The position numbers and the translations under genes are program-made. This document shows positions 16,280 through 24,777 of a DNA stretch of 64,000 nucleotides, piece by piece. This DNA comes from Bradyrhizobium algeriense (lineage in GTDB: Bacteria > Pseudomonadota > Alphaproteobacteria > Rhizobiales > Xanthobacteraceae): contig NZ_PYCN01000001.1 of assembly GCF_003062295.1 (NCBI RefSeq), positions 82,001 to 146,000 on the forward strand. Reading direction: 5' to 3'. Every line of letters starts with the position of its first letter. Positions within the stretch are counted from its first letter, which is position 1. Under the pieces are notes generated by a model, which did no database searches, was not told where the DNA came from, and saw only the letters and a program-made list of their open reading frames with translations.

Positions 16280-18040
16280 ATGCTCGACAGGACGGACGAC
16301 AGTTCGGTTGCCGCCGACAATTGGCTTGCGCAGTTCGAGGAAGCGCTGGCGAAGCCGGACGACGCGCTGCTGAAGTCACTGTTCCATCCCGACAGCTATT
16401 GGCGCGATGTGCTGGCGCTGAGCTGGAACATCCAGACGCTGAACGGCAGAGAGGCCATCCTGAAGGCGCTGCCGCCACTGGCCCGCAGCGCTGAGCCGAG
16501 CGGCTTCGCCATTGCGCCCGGTCGCGCCGCACCGCGCAAGGTGATGCGCGCCGGCACCAACGCGATCGAGGCCATCTTCAAATTCGAAACCAGGGTCGGG
16601 CGCGGCAGCGGCATCATCCGCCTGATCCCCGATGCGGACGATGGCAACCGTTTGAAGGCCTGGACGCTCTTGACCGAGCTTGGCGAACTCAAAGGCTTTG
16701 AGGAACAGCTCGGCGGCAATCGCCCGCGCGGCAACGCCTATTCACGGGACTTTCGCGGGCCTAACTGGCTCGACCTGCGCAAGGCCTCCGCCGAATATGC
16801 CGACCACGATCCGACGGTGCTCGTGATCGGCGGCGGACAATCCGGTCTTTCCATTGCCGCGCGGCTGAAGCAGTTGAACGTCGATACGCTGATCGTCGAT
16901 CGCGAAAAACGCATCGGCGACAACTGGCGCAAGCGCTACCATGCGCTGACGCTGCATAATCAAGTGCAGGTCAACCACCTGCCTTACCTGCATTTCCCGC
17001 CGAACTGGCCGACTTACATCCCCAAGGACAAGCTCGCCAACTGGTTCGAGGCCTATGTCGAGGCCATGGAGCTGAACTTCTGGACCGAGACCGAGTTCGA
17101 GGGCGGCAGCTACGATGAGCAGCAAGGCCGCTGGACGGTGACGCTGCGCCGTGCCGACGGCGCCAAGCGCACCATGCATCCGCGCCATGTCGTGCTCGCG
17201 ACCGGCGTCAGCGGCATTCCGAGCGTGCCTGAGATTGCCGGGCTGAAGGATTTTGCCGGCAAGGTGATGCATTCCAGCCAGTATGACGACGGCGAGAACT
17301 GGAAGGGCAAGCGCGCCATCGTGATCGGCACCGGCAACAGCGGCCACGACATCGCGCAGGACCTGCATTCGAGCGGCGCAAAAGTCACGCTGTTCCAGCG
17401 CTCTTCCACGCTGATCGTCAGCATCGAGCCGTCGGCGCAACTGGTCTACGCGCCCTACAACGAAGGTGCGCTCGAGGATAATGACCTGATCACCGTCTCG
17501 ATGCCGCTCAAGCTGGCGCGCAGGAGTCACGCGATGACTGCAGAAAAATCCAAGGCGCTCGACAAGGAATTGCTCGAAGGCCTGGAGCGCGTCGGCTTCA
17601 AGCTCGATTTCGGCGAAGACAATACCGGCTGGCAGTTCAAATATCTCACGCGCGGCGGCGGCTATTATTTCAACGTCGGCTGCTCCGACCTGATCGTGAA
17701 GGGCGATATCGCGCTCAGGCAATTCGCCGATCTCGACACGTTCACGGCTGCCGGTGCCAGAATGAAGGGCGGCGAGACCGTTGCCGCCGACCTGGTCGTG
17801 CTGGCGACCGGCTACAAGCGGCAGGAAGAGCTGGTGCGAAAGCTGTTCGGCGAGGCGGTCGAAAAACGCGTCGGCACGATCTGGGGATTCGGCGAGGAAC
17901 AGGAGCTGCGCAACATGTATACGCGCACCGGCCAGCCCGGCCTCTGGCTGATCGCCGGCGGCCTGGCGCAATGCCGCATCGGCTCAAAACATTTAGCGCT
18001 GCAGATCAAGGCGATCGAGGAGGGGCTGCTGCATCGCTGA
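16280..18040 (+). CDS. Flavin-containing monooxygenase with N-terminal SnoaL-like domain
   Basis: A 586-residue two-domain enzyme. Residues about 10-130 look like an NTF2/SnoaL domain (LFHPDSYWRDVLALSWNIQT). The rest is a class B flavin monooxygenase: FAD site VIGGGQSGLSIAARL near residue 180, the fingerprint FAGKVMHSSQYDDG close to the FxGxxxHxxxY consensus, and NADPH site VIGTGNSGHDIAQDL. It should insert one oxygen atom into a hydrophobic substrate; Baeyer-Villiger oxidation or N-oxidation are both possible. The ATG at 16280 follows GGGAAACGCCC. It sits next to a DUF2855 protein and a CoA-ligase cluster. Confidence 0.9.
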   Translation: MLDRTDDSSVAADNWLAQFEEALAKPDDALLKSLFHPDSYWRDVLALSWNIQTLNGREAILKALPPLARSAEPSGFAIAPGRAAPRKVMRAGTNAIEAIFKFETRVGRGSGIIRLIPDADDGNRLKAWTLLTELGELKGFEEQLGGNRPRGNAYSRDFRGPNWLDLRKASAEYADHDPTVLVIGGGQSGLSIAARLKQLNVDTLIVDREKRIGDNWRKRYHALTLHNQVQVNHLPYLHFPPNWPTYIPKDKLANWFEAYVEAMELNFWTETEFEGGSYDEQQGRWTVTLRRADGAKRTMHPRHVVLATGVSGIPSVPEIAGLKDFAGKVMHSSQYDDGENWKGKRAIVIGTGNSGHDIAQDLHSSGAKVTLFQRSSTLIVSIEPSAQLVYAPYNEGALEDNDLITVSMPLKLARRSHAMTAEKSKALDKELLEGLERVGFKLDFGEDNTGWQFKYLTRGGGYYFNVGCSDLIVKGDIALRQFADLDTFTAAGARMKGGETVAADLVVLATGYKRQEELVRKLFGEAVEKRVGTIWGFGEEQELRNMYTRTGQPGLWLIAGGLAQCRIGSKHLALQIKAIEEGLLHR

Positions 18041-18055
18041 CGCCAGCGCTGCCGT

Positions 18056-18577
18056 TCACCATTCGCCGTGATCGAGGATTTGCCGGGCAAGGAAGGATTC
18101 CGCCCGGCGCCAGGCCTCGTCGTTGTCGCCGCGGAAGCTGATATAGCGATAAAACACGACTTTCCGCCCTTTCACGTCGATGACGTCGAATTTCGCCTGC
18201 TGTATCAGCGTGCTCATCTTGTGAAAGCGGCCAATCAATAGATGGGTGGCGCCGGCCTCCTTCGCCTTGCCCAGCAGCTGAGCGTCATGGATGTCGCCCA
18301 CCGAGCAGGCGTTTGGCGGACATTCAAGCGCTGCATTCGCTATCTTTCCGCTCGCTACCAGATCGCTGCGCAACGCGGCTTCGAATTCACGCAGCCGCCG
18401 GCGATGGTCGGCGCTTTGATCGATCACCTCACCCGAGGTGTCGACATAGTGGATTTCGGCGACGGCGAACACGAGCGTCGGCGCCTGCGCCAGACCTTGC
18501 CGGACAGAACAGGCGCAGACAACTGCGGCGGCGGTCAAAGCGAGGCTCAACATCCGCAGTTTCATCAGATTTTCCAT
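18056..18577 (-). CDS. DUF2380-type secreted protein
   Basis: A 173-residue exported protein with a signal peptide ending around residue 31 (VVCACSVRQGLAQA). Residues 35-45 read VFAVAEIHYVDTSGE, then HRRRLREFEAALRSDLVASGKI and AKEAGATHLLIGRFHKMSTLIQQAKFDVIDV, a layout shared with the next gene and with the DUF2380/DUF3280 proteins of rhizobia. Role unknown. It follows the DUF3280-type gene by 48 bases in the same operon, divergent from a two-component system. An internal ATG at 18565 is an alternative start. Confidence 0.75.
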   Translation of the reverse strand: MENLMKLRMLSLALTAAAVVCACSVRQGLAQAPTLVFAVAEIHYVDTSGEVIDQSADHRRRLREFEAALRSDLVASGKIANAALECPPNACSVGDIHDAQLLGKAKEAGATHLLIGRFHKMSTLIQQAKFDVIDVKGRKVVFYRYISFRGDNDEAWRRAESFLARQILDHGEW

Positions 18578-18625
18578 CGCAAATGGTTCCTTTGCATTGC
18601 ATAACTTGCGTGTCGTTCTGGCAAA

Positions 18626-19150
18626 CTATTTCGCCTGCTCCAGCAGACGGTTCTCGATCAGCCACCGCGCCCCGCGGCTCCAGGCCACGTTGGCGCCCAT
18701 GCGCAGGTCGGTCTGCGCGACGGCGACGATCGCCCCGGATCTGGCGTCGCGAACCTTGTAGGTGACCGCGTACTCCATTCGGGTGATGCGCGTGACGATC
18801 CCGATCATTGATTGATCTGCGTCGAGGCCGGCGGCGATCCTGGCGTCGCAGCCGTCGCAATCCCGCAACTTGCCCGCCTTCGCCGCCTGGTCGTTCACAG
18901 TGCCGACGTCGACCAGCTGGTAGCGCCCGGATGCCGCGATCAGCCGACGGGCTTCCTCCGTCGACAGCCGCAATTGCTCGCGGTCGATGTCATCAGGGGC
19001 GGCGTAGGCGGCCCCGGCGCTGAAATCCTCCAGTTCAAACGGAAACACCGCAATTTTGATCGGAGACGGCGCGACCGCCTCAGCGGCTCCAGCCGTCGAT
19101 AGCGCTGCAAGTACGATGGCCGGAGCAAGGATAAGGGCGATGGAGCACAT
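18626..19150 (-). CDS. DUF3280-type secreted protein
   Basis: A 174-residue exported protein: signal peptide to about residue 22 (STAGAAEA), then KIAVFPFELEDFSAG, EEARRLIAASGRYQLVD, CDGCDARIAAGLDADQSMIGIVTRITRMEYAVTY and DLRMGANVAWSRGARWLI. It appears related to the downstream DUF2380-type protein. The pair CDGCD is the only cysteine cluster. GAGGTG precedes the ATG at 19150. These proteins often accompany quinoprotein alcohol-oxidation loci in rhizobia, but none is in view, so the link is only a suggestion. Confidence 0.75.
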   Translation of the reverse strand: MCSIALILAPAIVLAALSTAGAAEAVAPSPIKIAVFPFELEDFSAGAAYAAPDDIDREQLRLSTEEARRLIAASGRYQLVDVGTVNDQAAKAGKLRDCDGCDARIAAGLDADQSMIGIVTRITRMEYAVTYKVRDARSGAIVAVAQTDLRMGANVAWSRGARWLIENRLLEQAK

Positions 19151-19349
19151 GGATCACCTCGGAACTGTTAACCCGGAACTGCCTTGCTCGTTGCGATATC
19201 GCCCGATCTGCTGCCCTGCCGAAACGGCAGCTCTCCCTGGATCGACCGGGTGAAATACCCGATCTTGTCCTGCCCCTCCTGCCCCACTTTCTTCCCGGCG
19301 AGATTTGCCTCACTATTGAAGCCGATGGGAAAAAGCTTGAGGAGGAAGC

Positions 19350-20741
19350 TTGCGACAGGCATCCAACTCCGTGGCGAGCCGCCCGCCCGCCATCGATCTG
19401 AAGCTGCGGCTGGCATTGCGCGTCGCAGCACTCGCGGCGGTTTGCTTCATCGCGGTCGCGGCCTACGCCTTGTTTGACAGCGACCGTGCCGCGAAGGCCA
19501 AAGCAAGCCGTATCGCCGAGATCGTGGCCCGGGATATCTCGTTGCAGCAATCGCGGGCGCAATGGGTCTCGGTGTCCATCAACTCGACGCCGGATTTGCA
19601 GGGAATCGCGGCGTTGATGGAGCCGGGGCTCTGCATCGCCTACCGCGACAACGCCGGCGCGTTTCGGCAAGGCGTCTGCAGCGGAGCGCCCGCCGACGAA
19701 ATGGCCGCACCCGAAATCTTCGCGTCGCTCTATCGCGCCATCTTTCGTCCGGGTGAACCGGTCTCGATGCCGGTCGTCGTGGCGGGCAGTGCCCGGGGCA
19801 CGGCCGTCGCAACCTTCGACCCCGCCACGCAGATCGGCCAGAGCTGGCGCGAGGCGAGCCGGCTGCTCTCCATCATGGCTTTCGCGCTGGCTGGGCTTTG
19901 CATTGCGGTCTATGCCACGCTGGCGCGCGCGCTGCGACCGACGCGGGCCATTGGCGCCGGGCTGAACCAGTTGGCGGCGAACGACCTTTCCGCGCGCCTG
20001 CCCCGCTTCGATCTCGCGGAATTGTCAGTCATCTCCGGCGTATTCAATACGCTTGCAGAACGGCTGCAGACCACCCTCGCCGAACGCAACGCCCTGACGC
20101 GAAAGCTGATCGAAGTGCAGGACGAGGAGCGGCGCCATCTTGCACGCGAGCTGCACGACGAGTTCGGCCAGTCGCTTTCCGCCATCGCGGCGCAGGCCGC
20201 CGCCGCCGCCCACACAGCGGAGCGCGAATGCCCGCCGCTCCACGAGGAATGCCGGGGCATCTCGCGCACGACCGCGCATATGATGGAAACCCTGCGCGGG
20301 GCGCTGGTGCGCCTGCGTCCGCCCGATGTCGAAGAACTCGGCCTCACAATCAGCCTCGAAAGCCTGGTTGCGAGCTGGAACGGTTTTGAGAAGGGCCGCA
20401 CCCGCTTTGAGATTGCCGTCATTGGCGAGGCCGACAATTTGCCGCCCGGTGTCAGCGCCAGTCTTTACCGGATCGCGCAGGAGGCGATCACCAATGCGGC
20501 AAAGCACGCGCACGCCAGGCACGTGCAATTGCGCCTCGACGCCGGAGATGCCGACATCGTCCTGACCGTCGAGGACGACGGCGAAGCTGATGGCGCCAGC
20601 CTCGCGCCGAAAGCCGGCATGGGATTGCTCGGTATGCAGGAGCGCGTGGTTTCGCTCGGAGGGACGTTGCAATTCGAGCGGCGCGAGGCGGGCGGCGCCC
20701 GGCTTGTCGCGCGCATTCCCACCATGCGGGCGGAGCCTTAG
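19350..20741 (+). CDS. Sensor histidine kinase, NarL/DesK type (HisKA_3)
   Basis: A 463-residue inner-membrane kinase with two transmembrane helices (about 23-43 and 172-194) enclosing a periplasmic sensor region of some 125 residues, then a HAMP-like linker (LRPTRAIGAGLNQLAANDLSARLP). The dimerisation and phosphotransfer helix EVQDEERRHLARELHDEFGQSLSAI carries the phospho-histidine in RELHDEFGQ. The ATPase domain shows LYRIAQEAITNAAKHAHA and GMGLLGMQERV. Start is TTG at 19350 with GAGGAGG four bases upstream. The response regulator follows two bases after the stop. Signal unknown. Confidence 0.93.
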   Translation: MRQASNSVASRPPAIDLKLRLALRVAALAAVCFIAVAAYALFDSDRAAKAKASRIAEIVARDISLQQSRAQWVSVSINSTPDLQGIAALMEPGLCIAYRDNAGAFRQGVCSGAPADEMAAPEIFASLYRAIFRPGEPVSMPVVVAGSARGTAVATFDPATQIGQSWREASRLLSIMAFALAGLCIAVYATLARALRPTRAIGAGLNQLAANDLSARLPRFDLAELSVISGVFNTLAERLQTTLAERNALTRKLIEVQDEERRHLARELHDEFGQSLSAIAAQAAAAAHTAERECPPLHEECRGISRTTAHMMETLRGALVRLRPPDVEELGLTISLESLVASWNGFEKGRTRFEIAVIGEADNLPPGVSASLYRIAQEAITNAAKHAHARHVQLRLDAGDADIVLTVEDDGEADGASLAPKAGMGLLGMQERVVSLGGTLQFERREAGGARLVARIPTMRAEP

Positions 20742-20743
20742 CC

Positions 20744-21439
20744 ATGGCAGCCTCAGACTTGGCAGCCTCAGACTTGGCGGACACCGCAGGCCGCACGCGC
20801 GTGATGCTGGCGGATGACCATGCAATCGTGCGCGAGGGCTATCGCTCGCTGTTGCAGAAGCAGGATCGCCTTCAAGTCGTCGCCGAAGCCGACAACGGGG
20901 CCGACGCCTATCGCGTCTACAAGGAAGCCAGGCCCGACCTCGTCATCATGGACCTGTCGATGCCCGGAATTGGCGGGGTCGAGGCCATCAGGCGCATCCG
21001 GCAATGGGACAAGTCCGCGCGCATCCTCGTCTTCACGATGCACCAGAGCGCCGCCTATGCGGTGCAGGCGATCAAGGCCGGCGCACGCGGCTTTGTCACC
21101 AAAAGCAATCCGCCCGAGGCGCTGCTGCGCGCGATCACCGAGGTCATGGCCGGGCGCATCGCACTCAGCCCCGACATCGACCACGAACTCGCCATCAACA
21201 GCCTCGCCGGCGAGCCTTCGGCGATCGACGCACTGAGCCCGCGCGAATTCGAAATCCTGCGCATGCTGCTGGCGGAGAAATCCGTGGACGAGATCGCAAC
21301 CACGCTGCATATCAGCGTCAAGACCGCGGCCAACACCCGCTACCAGATCCGCGCCAAGCTCGGCGTCGGCTCCGACATCGAACTGGTACGCCTGGCGCTT
21401 CGCCAGCGGATCATCGCGGCGGAGGATATGGGGAGTTAG
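20744..21439 (+). CDS. LuxR/NarL-family response regulator
   Basis: A 231-residue regulator: receiver domain RVMLADDHAIVREGYRSLL with phosphoacceptor Asp in LVIMDLSMPG, then a C-terminal helix-turn-helix (ALSPREFEILRMLLAEKSVDEIATTLHISVKTAANTRY). It is the partner of the kinase encoded two bases upstream. Residues 2-11 are a repeat, ASDLA twice, from a 15-base tandem duplication (GCAGCCTCAGACTTG) at 20747-20776. Candidate targets are the divergent DUF3280/DUF2380 genes and the downstream NHL protein gene. Confidence 0.94.
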   Translation: MAASDLAASDLADTAGRTRVMLADDHAIVREGYRSLLQKQDRLQVVAEADNGADAYRVYKEARPDLVIMDLSMPGIGGVEAIRRIRQWDKSARILVFTMHQSAAYAVQAIKAGARGFVTKSNPPEALLRAITEVMAGRIALSPDIDHELAINSLAGEPSAIDALSPREFEILRMLLAEKSVDEIATTLHISVKTAANTRYQIRAKLGVGSDIELVRLALRQRIIAAEDMGS

Positions 21440-21603
21440 ACTGGACAGGCTTCGACGCAAACCCGAAACGCGATCCGCGATGCATCTCGATACTCGCAAG
21501 AGGCCACCATCGGCGGGCTGCGGCCATGCGCAAAAGCCCCTCGCGATCCGAACCGGCGTCTGCGACACTCGCATCAACGATGCAACATTGGGGAGGAGCG
21601 AAG

Positions 21604-22575
21604 ATGCCGGCTATTCTCGGCTCGGGCGAGCACCGTTATCGCGTGGTGGAAAACTGGGCCAAGCTGCCTGACGGCTGGAGCCTGACCGACGCCGCCTCCG
21701 TCGCGGTCGACAGCAAGGACCGCATCTACGTCTTCAACCGCGGCGACCATCCGATGGTGGTGCTGGACCGCGAAGGGAATTTCCTCAGGAGCTGGGGCGA
21801 AGGGCTGTTCAACCGCGCCCACGGCCTGCACATCGACGCCGAGGACAATCTCTATTGCACCGATGACGGCGACCATACCGTGCGCAAGTGCACGACCGAC
21901 GGCAAGGTGCTGCTGACGATCGGCATCCCAAACAAGCCCGCGCCGTTCATGAGCGGCGAGCCGTTCCACCGCTGCACCCATACGGCGCTGTCGCCGAGGG
22001 GCGAGATCTATGTCTCGGATGGCTACGGCAATGCCTGCGTCCATAAATATTCGCCGGATGGAAAGCTGCTGAAAACCTGGGGCGAGCCCGGCACCGATCC
22101 CGGCCAGTTCAACATCGTCCATAACATCGCGACCGATGCCGACGGCTGGGTCTATGTCGCCGACCGCGAGAACCATCGCGTCCAGGTGTTCGACGGCAAC
22201 GGCAAATACGAGACGCAGTGGAACAATTTGCACCGGCCCTGCGCGCTGTGTCGTTGCGGCGGCGGCAAGCAGCCGAATTTCATCATCGGCGAGCTCGGCC
22301 CCGGCCTGGCCGTGAACCGCAAGGTGCCCAATCTCGGCCCGCGGCTATCCATCGTGGATTCACAGGGCAAGCGGATCGCCCGGCTCGGCGGCGAGAACGG
22401 CCCGGGGCTGGAGGCCGGCAAATTCCTCGCGCCGCACGGCATCGCGATGGATTCCAGGGGCGACATCTATGTCGGCGAAGTCGGCGTCACCGACTGGAAG
22501 ACCAGCTTTCCGGACACGCCGATGCCGCCGGAGGTTCGGGTGAGCCGCTGCCTGCAGAAGCTGGAGAAGATCTAG
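21604..22575 (+). CDS. NHL-repeat beta-propeller protein (peptidylglycine-lyase-like)
   Basis: A 323-residue protein made of NHL repeats, seen as recurring blocks such as AVDSKDRIYVFNRGDHPMVVLD, HIDAEDNLYCTDDGDHTVRKC, YVSDGYGNACVHKYSPDGKLLKTWG and YVADRENHRVQVFDGNGKY. This is the family related to the lyase domain of peptidyl-alpha-hydroxyglycine alpha-amidating enzymes, but bacterial members have no proven lyase activity. There is no signal peptide. The start at 21604 has GGGGAGGAG 6 bases upstream; a longer upstream reading is the overlapping frame of the response regulator. The end overlaps the convergent LysR gene by 4 bases. Confidence 0.85.
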   Translation: MPAILGSGEHRYRVVENWAKLPDGWSLTDAASVAVDSKDRIYVFNRGDHPMVVLDREGNFLRSWGEGLFNRAHGLHIDAEDNLYCTDDGDHTVRKCTTDGKVLLTIGIPNKPAPFMSGEPFHRCTHTALSPRGEIYVSDGYGNACVHKYSPDGKLLKTWGEPGTDPGQFNIVHNIATDADGWVYVADRENHRVQVFDGNGKYETQWNNLHRPCALCRCGGGKQPNFIIGELGPGLAVNRKVPNLGPRLSIVDSQGKRIARLGGENGPGLEAGKFLAPHGIAMDSRGDIYVGEVGVTDWKTSFPDTPMPPEVRVSRCLQKLEKI

Positions 22576-23495
22576 CCGGCAGGGCGGGATCGGCCCTGCC
22601 CCTCGAACAGATTGTGCTCACGGGCAAGGCCCTCTCCAACGACATCGAAGAACGCTCGCACCCGCGCGGTCCGCTTCAGGTCGGCGTGGGTCACGATCCA
22701 TAGTTCGCCAACCAAATCCGGCACCGGACCAGGCAGCGCGCGGACGAGGTCGGAATCTTCGTCGCCGAGATAGCAGGGAAGCAGCGCGAGACCGATGCCG
22801 GCTTTCGCGGCGGTGAACTGATTGACGAGGCTGTTGGTCCGGTAGACGAAGGCGTCGTCCGGCGCCATGCGATTCAGCCAATCGGCAGCCATGATGCCAA
22901 CAGCCGTTTCTTCCCATCCGATCAGGGCGTGACGGCGGAGATCGTCCGCGGAAGAAATGACCCCGCCGCTCTCTTCGAGATAGGCCACAGCGCCATAGAT
23001 CGTCCATGCGACATCGGCGAGCTTGCGGCCCCAGAGATCGCCCTCCTTCGGCCGCATCGGGCGAAGGGCGATATCCGCCTCCCGTCGCGAGAGGTTGAGG
23101 ACGCGGTTGTCGACCACGAGCTCGACGATGATGCCGGGATGGGTCTGCCGGAACGTTGCGAGATGGCTGGTCAGCTTTCGATAGGCCAGCGTTTCCGAGG
23201 AGGTGACGCGCAAGCGGCCGGAGAGGCGGCGGTCGCGGCCGGCAATGTCGCGGTCGATGGCGAGCGCTTCATCTTCCATCCGCTCGGCGGCTGCCGCCAT
23301 CCGCTCGCCCGCCGGCGTCGCCTGGTAAGCGCCGCCGGGAAGCCGTTCGAACAGGCGAACACCGAGCCGCGTTTCCAGGGCATTCAGACGCCGGAACGCG
23401 GTCGAATGGTCGATATCAAGCGCTTTGGCGGCGCCGGTGAGGCTGCTTGCCCGATGCACCGCCAATACGAGTTGGGGCTCGTTCCAGTCCTCCAT
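22572..23495 (-). CDS. LysR-family transcriptional regulator
   Basis: A 307-residue regulator with an N-terminal helix-turn-helix (EPQLVLAVHRASSLTGAAKALDIDHSTAFRRLNALETRLG) and effector domain from about residue 90 (GRLRVTSSETLAYRKLTSHLATF). The usual start is the ATG at 23495 (MEDWNEPQLV), since the longer upstream extension is not LysR-like. It is divergent from the SnoaL-like protein and LysE exporter genes, 164 bases away, and may control them. The effector is unknown. Confidence 0.9.
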   Translation of the reverse strand: MEDWNEPQLVLAVHRASSLTGAAKALDIDHSTAFRRLNALETRLGVRLFERLPGGAYQATPAGERMAAAAERMEDEALAIDRDIAGRDRRLSGRLRVTSSETLAYRKLTSHLATFRQTHPGIIVELVVDNRVLNLSRREADIALRPMRPKEGDLWGRKLADVAWTIYGAVAYLEESGGVISSADDLRRHALIGWEETAVGIMAADWLNRMAPDDAFVYRTNSLVNQFTAAKAGIGLALLPCYLGDEDSDLVRALPGPVPDLVGELWIVTHADLKRTARVRAFFDVVGEGLAREHNLFEGQGRSRPAG

Positions 23496-23659
23496 GGCTG
23501 CAGAGCTAGGAGTTCCTTGCAGTTTCACAAGCCGCGCTGGCGTATCTCCAACGTGCTTTCCGCTCCGCCAGACGTTACTTCCAGCTTTGCAGCGAAGCAT
23601 GAGGCCGCTGCCTGAGCGCAATGATCGATCAACTGACAACACACACATGGAGTTTAGCA

Positions 23660-24085
23660 ATGGGAGCTCCGTCCCCCGAACTCTGCAATCTCTGGCTGGC
23701 GCGCGCGTTCAATGCGCAGGACGTCGATGCCGCGGCCGCGATGTACCACCCCGATGCCTCGATCGTTCAGGTCGACGAAGTCCACGGCGGCAGCAGCATC
23801 GCGCGGGGCGCGGACGGCATCCGCAAGACGATGGCCGCCTATGTCGGATTGAAGCCGCATATGGATGTCGTGACCCATCACACGACGGTTTCCGGCGATT
23901 TTGCGATGACGCGGTCGCAGTGGCTGATCAAGGGCACCGACAAGGACGGCAAGCCAACCGAGGTGCATCACCACGGTATGGAGGTTCACCGCCGGTCACC
24001 CGATGGCAGCTGGGTGTTTTTCATGGATCACCCGTTCGGCGCCGATCCGGAATGGGCGGTCGAAGCTCCGCCGCACACCGAATAG
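23660..24085 (+). CDS. SnoaL-like (NTF2-fold) protein
   Basis: A 141-residue single-domain protein with the cone-shaped NTF2 fold pattern: LCNLWLARAFNAQDVDAAAAMYHPDASIVQ, then ADGIRKTMAAYVGLKP and WVFFMDHPFG. Such proteins act as small isomerases, hydrolases or binding proteins for polar organic substrates; none can be assigned. The ATG at 23660 has GGAG 7 bases upstream and is better placed than an ATG at 23621. A LysE exporter gene follows after 49 bases. Confidence 0.75.
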   Translation: MGAPSPELCNLWLARAFNAQDVDAAAAMYHPDASIVQVDEVHGGSSIARGADGIRKTMAAYVGLKPHMDVVTHHTTVSGDFAMTRSQWLIKGTDKDGKPTEVHHHGMEVHRRSPDGSWVFFMDHPFGADPEWAVEAPPHTE

Positions 24086-24134
24086 CCGTGCCTGTTATAC
24101 TCAAGCCCGTGCTAGCCATCCGGAGGATCAGACA

Positions 24135-24767
24135 ATGCAAGAACTTGCAGCGCTCGCCAGCATCGTCGCCGCGCTCAGCGTCGGGGTGATCAGCCCCGGG
24201 CCCAGCTTCGTGATGGTGGCCCGCGTGGCTGTCGCATCAAGCAGAGTCCGCGCGCTTGCCACCGCGTTGGGCATGGGCGCAGGGGGCGCCATCTTCGGCG
24301 CCGCGGCGCTGCTCGGGCTGCAGAGCGTCCTGCTGGCGGTGCCGGCGCTCTATGCAGCCCTCAAGGTCCTCGGCGGTCTATACCTTTGCTACCTCGGCTT
24401 TCTCATATTCAGATCTGCGCCGCAGCCTCTCGCGGCCACAGCCGACAGCGGCAAAGGCGGCGGCCGGCCCGTTGGTGCGTTCTGGCTGGGCCTCACAACA
24501 CAGCTAAGCAACCCGAAGACCGCCATCGTCTATGCAAGCGTGTTCGCCGCTTTTCTCCCCGCGTCCTTTTCGCTGGGGTTTGCTGCCGCGCTGCTTGCAG
24601 CCGTGTTTCTCGTCGAGACCGCCTGGTATGCGTTGGTGGCTTTGCTCTTCTCGTCGTCAGGCCCGCAACGGGCTTACCTATCGTACAAATCCTGGGTTGA
24701 TCGGGCGGCCGGTGCGGTCATGTTCGGTCTCGGCCTGAAGCTCGTGACGAGCGCTGCCAAACCATAG
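24135..24767 (+). CDS. LysE/RhtB-family exporter
   Basis: A 210-residue inner-membrane exporter with about six helices. The family signature is at the N-terminus, VGVISPGPSFVMVARVAVASSR, where ISPGP is almost invariant, followed by ALGMGAGGAIFG and the middle segment FWLGLTTQLSNPKTAIVYASVF. Members export amino acids such as lysine, homoserine or threonine. GGAGG precedes the ATG by about 8 bases. It is divergent from, and may be regulated by, the LysR gene ending the other side of the SnoaL-like gene. Confidence 0.9.
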   Translation: MQELAALASIVAALSVGVISPGPSFVMVARVAVASSRVRALATALGMGAGGAIFGAAALLGLQSVLLAVPALYAALKVLGGLYLCYLGFLIFRSAPQPLAATADSGKGGGRPVGAFWLGLTTQLSNPKTAIVYASVFAAFLPASFSLGFAAALLAAVFLVETAWYALVALLFSSSGPQRAYLSYKSWVDRAAGAVMFGLGLKLVTSAAKP

Positions 24768-24777
24768 CCGCGAGGGC

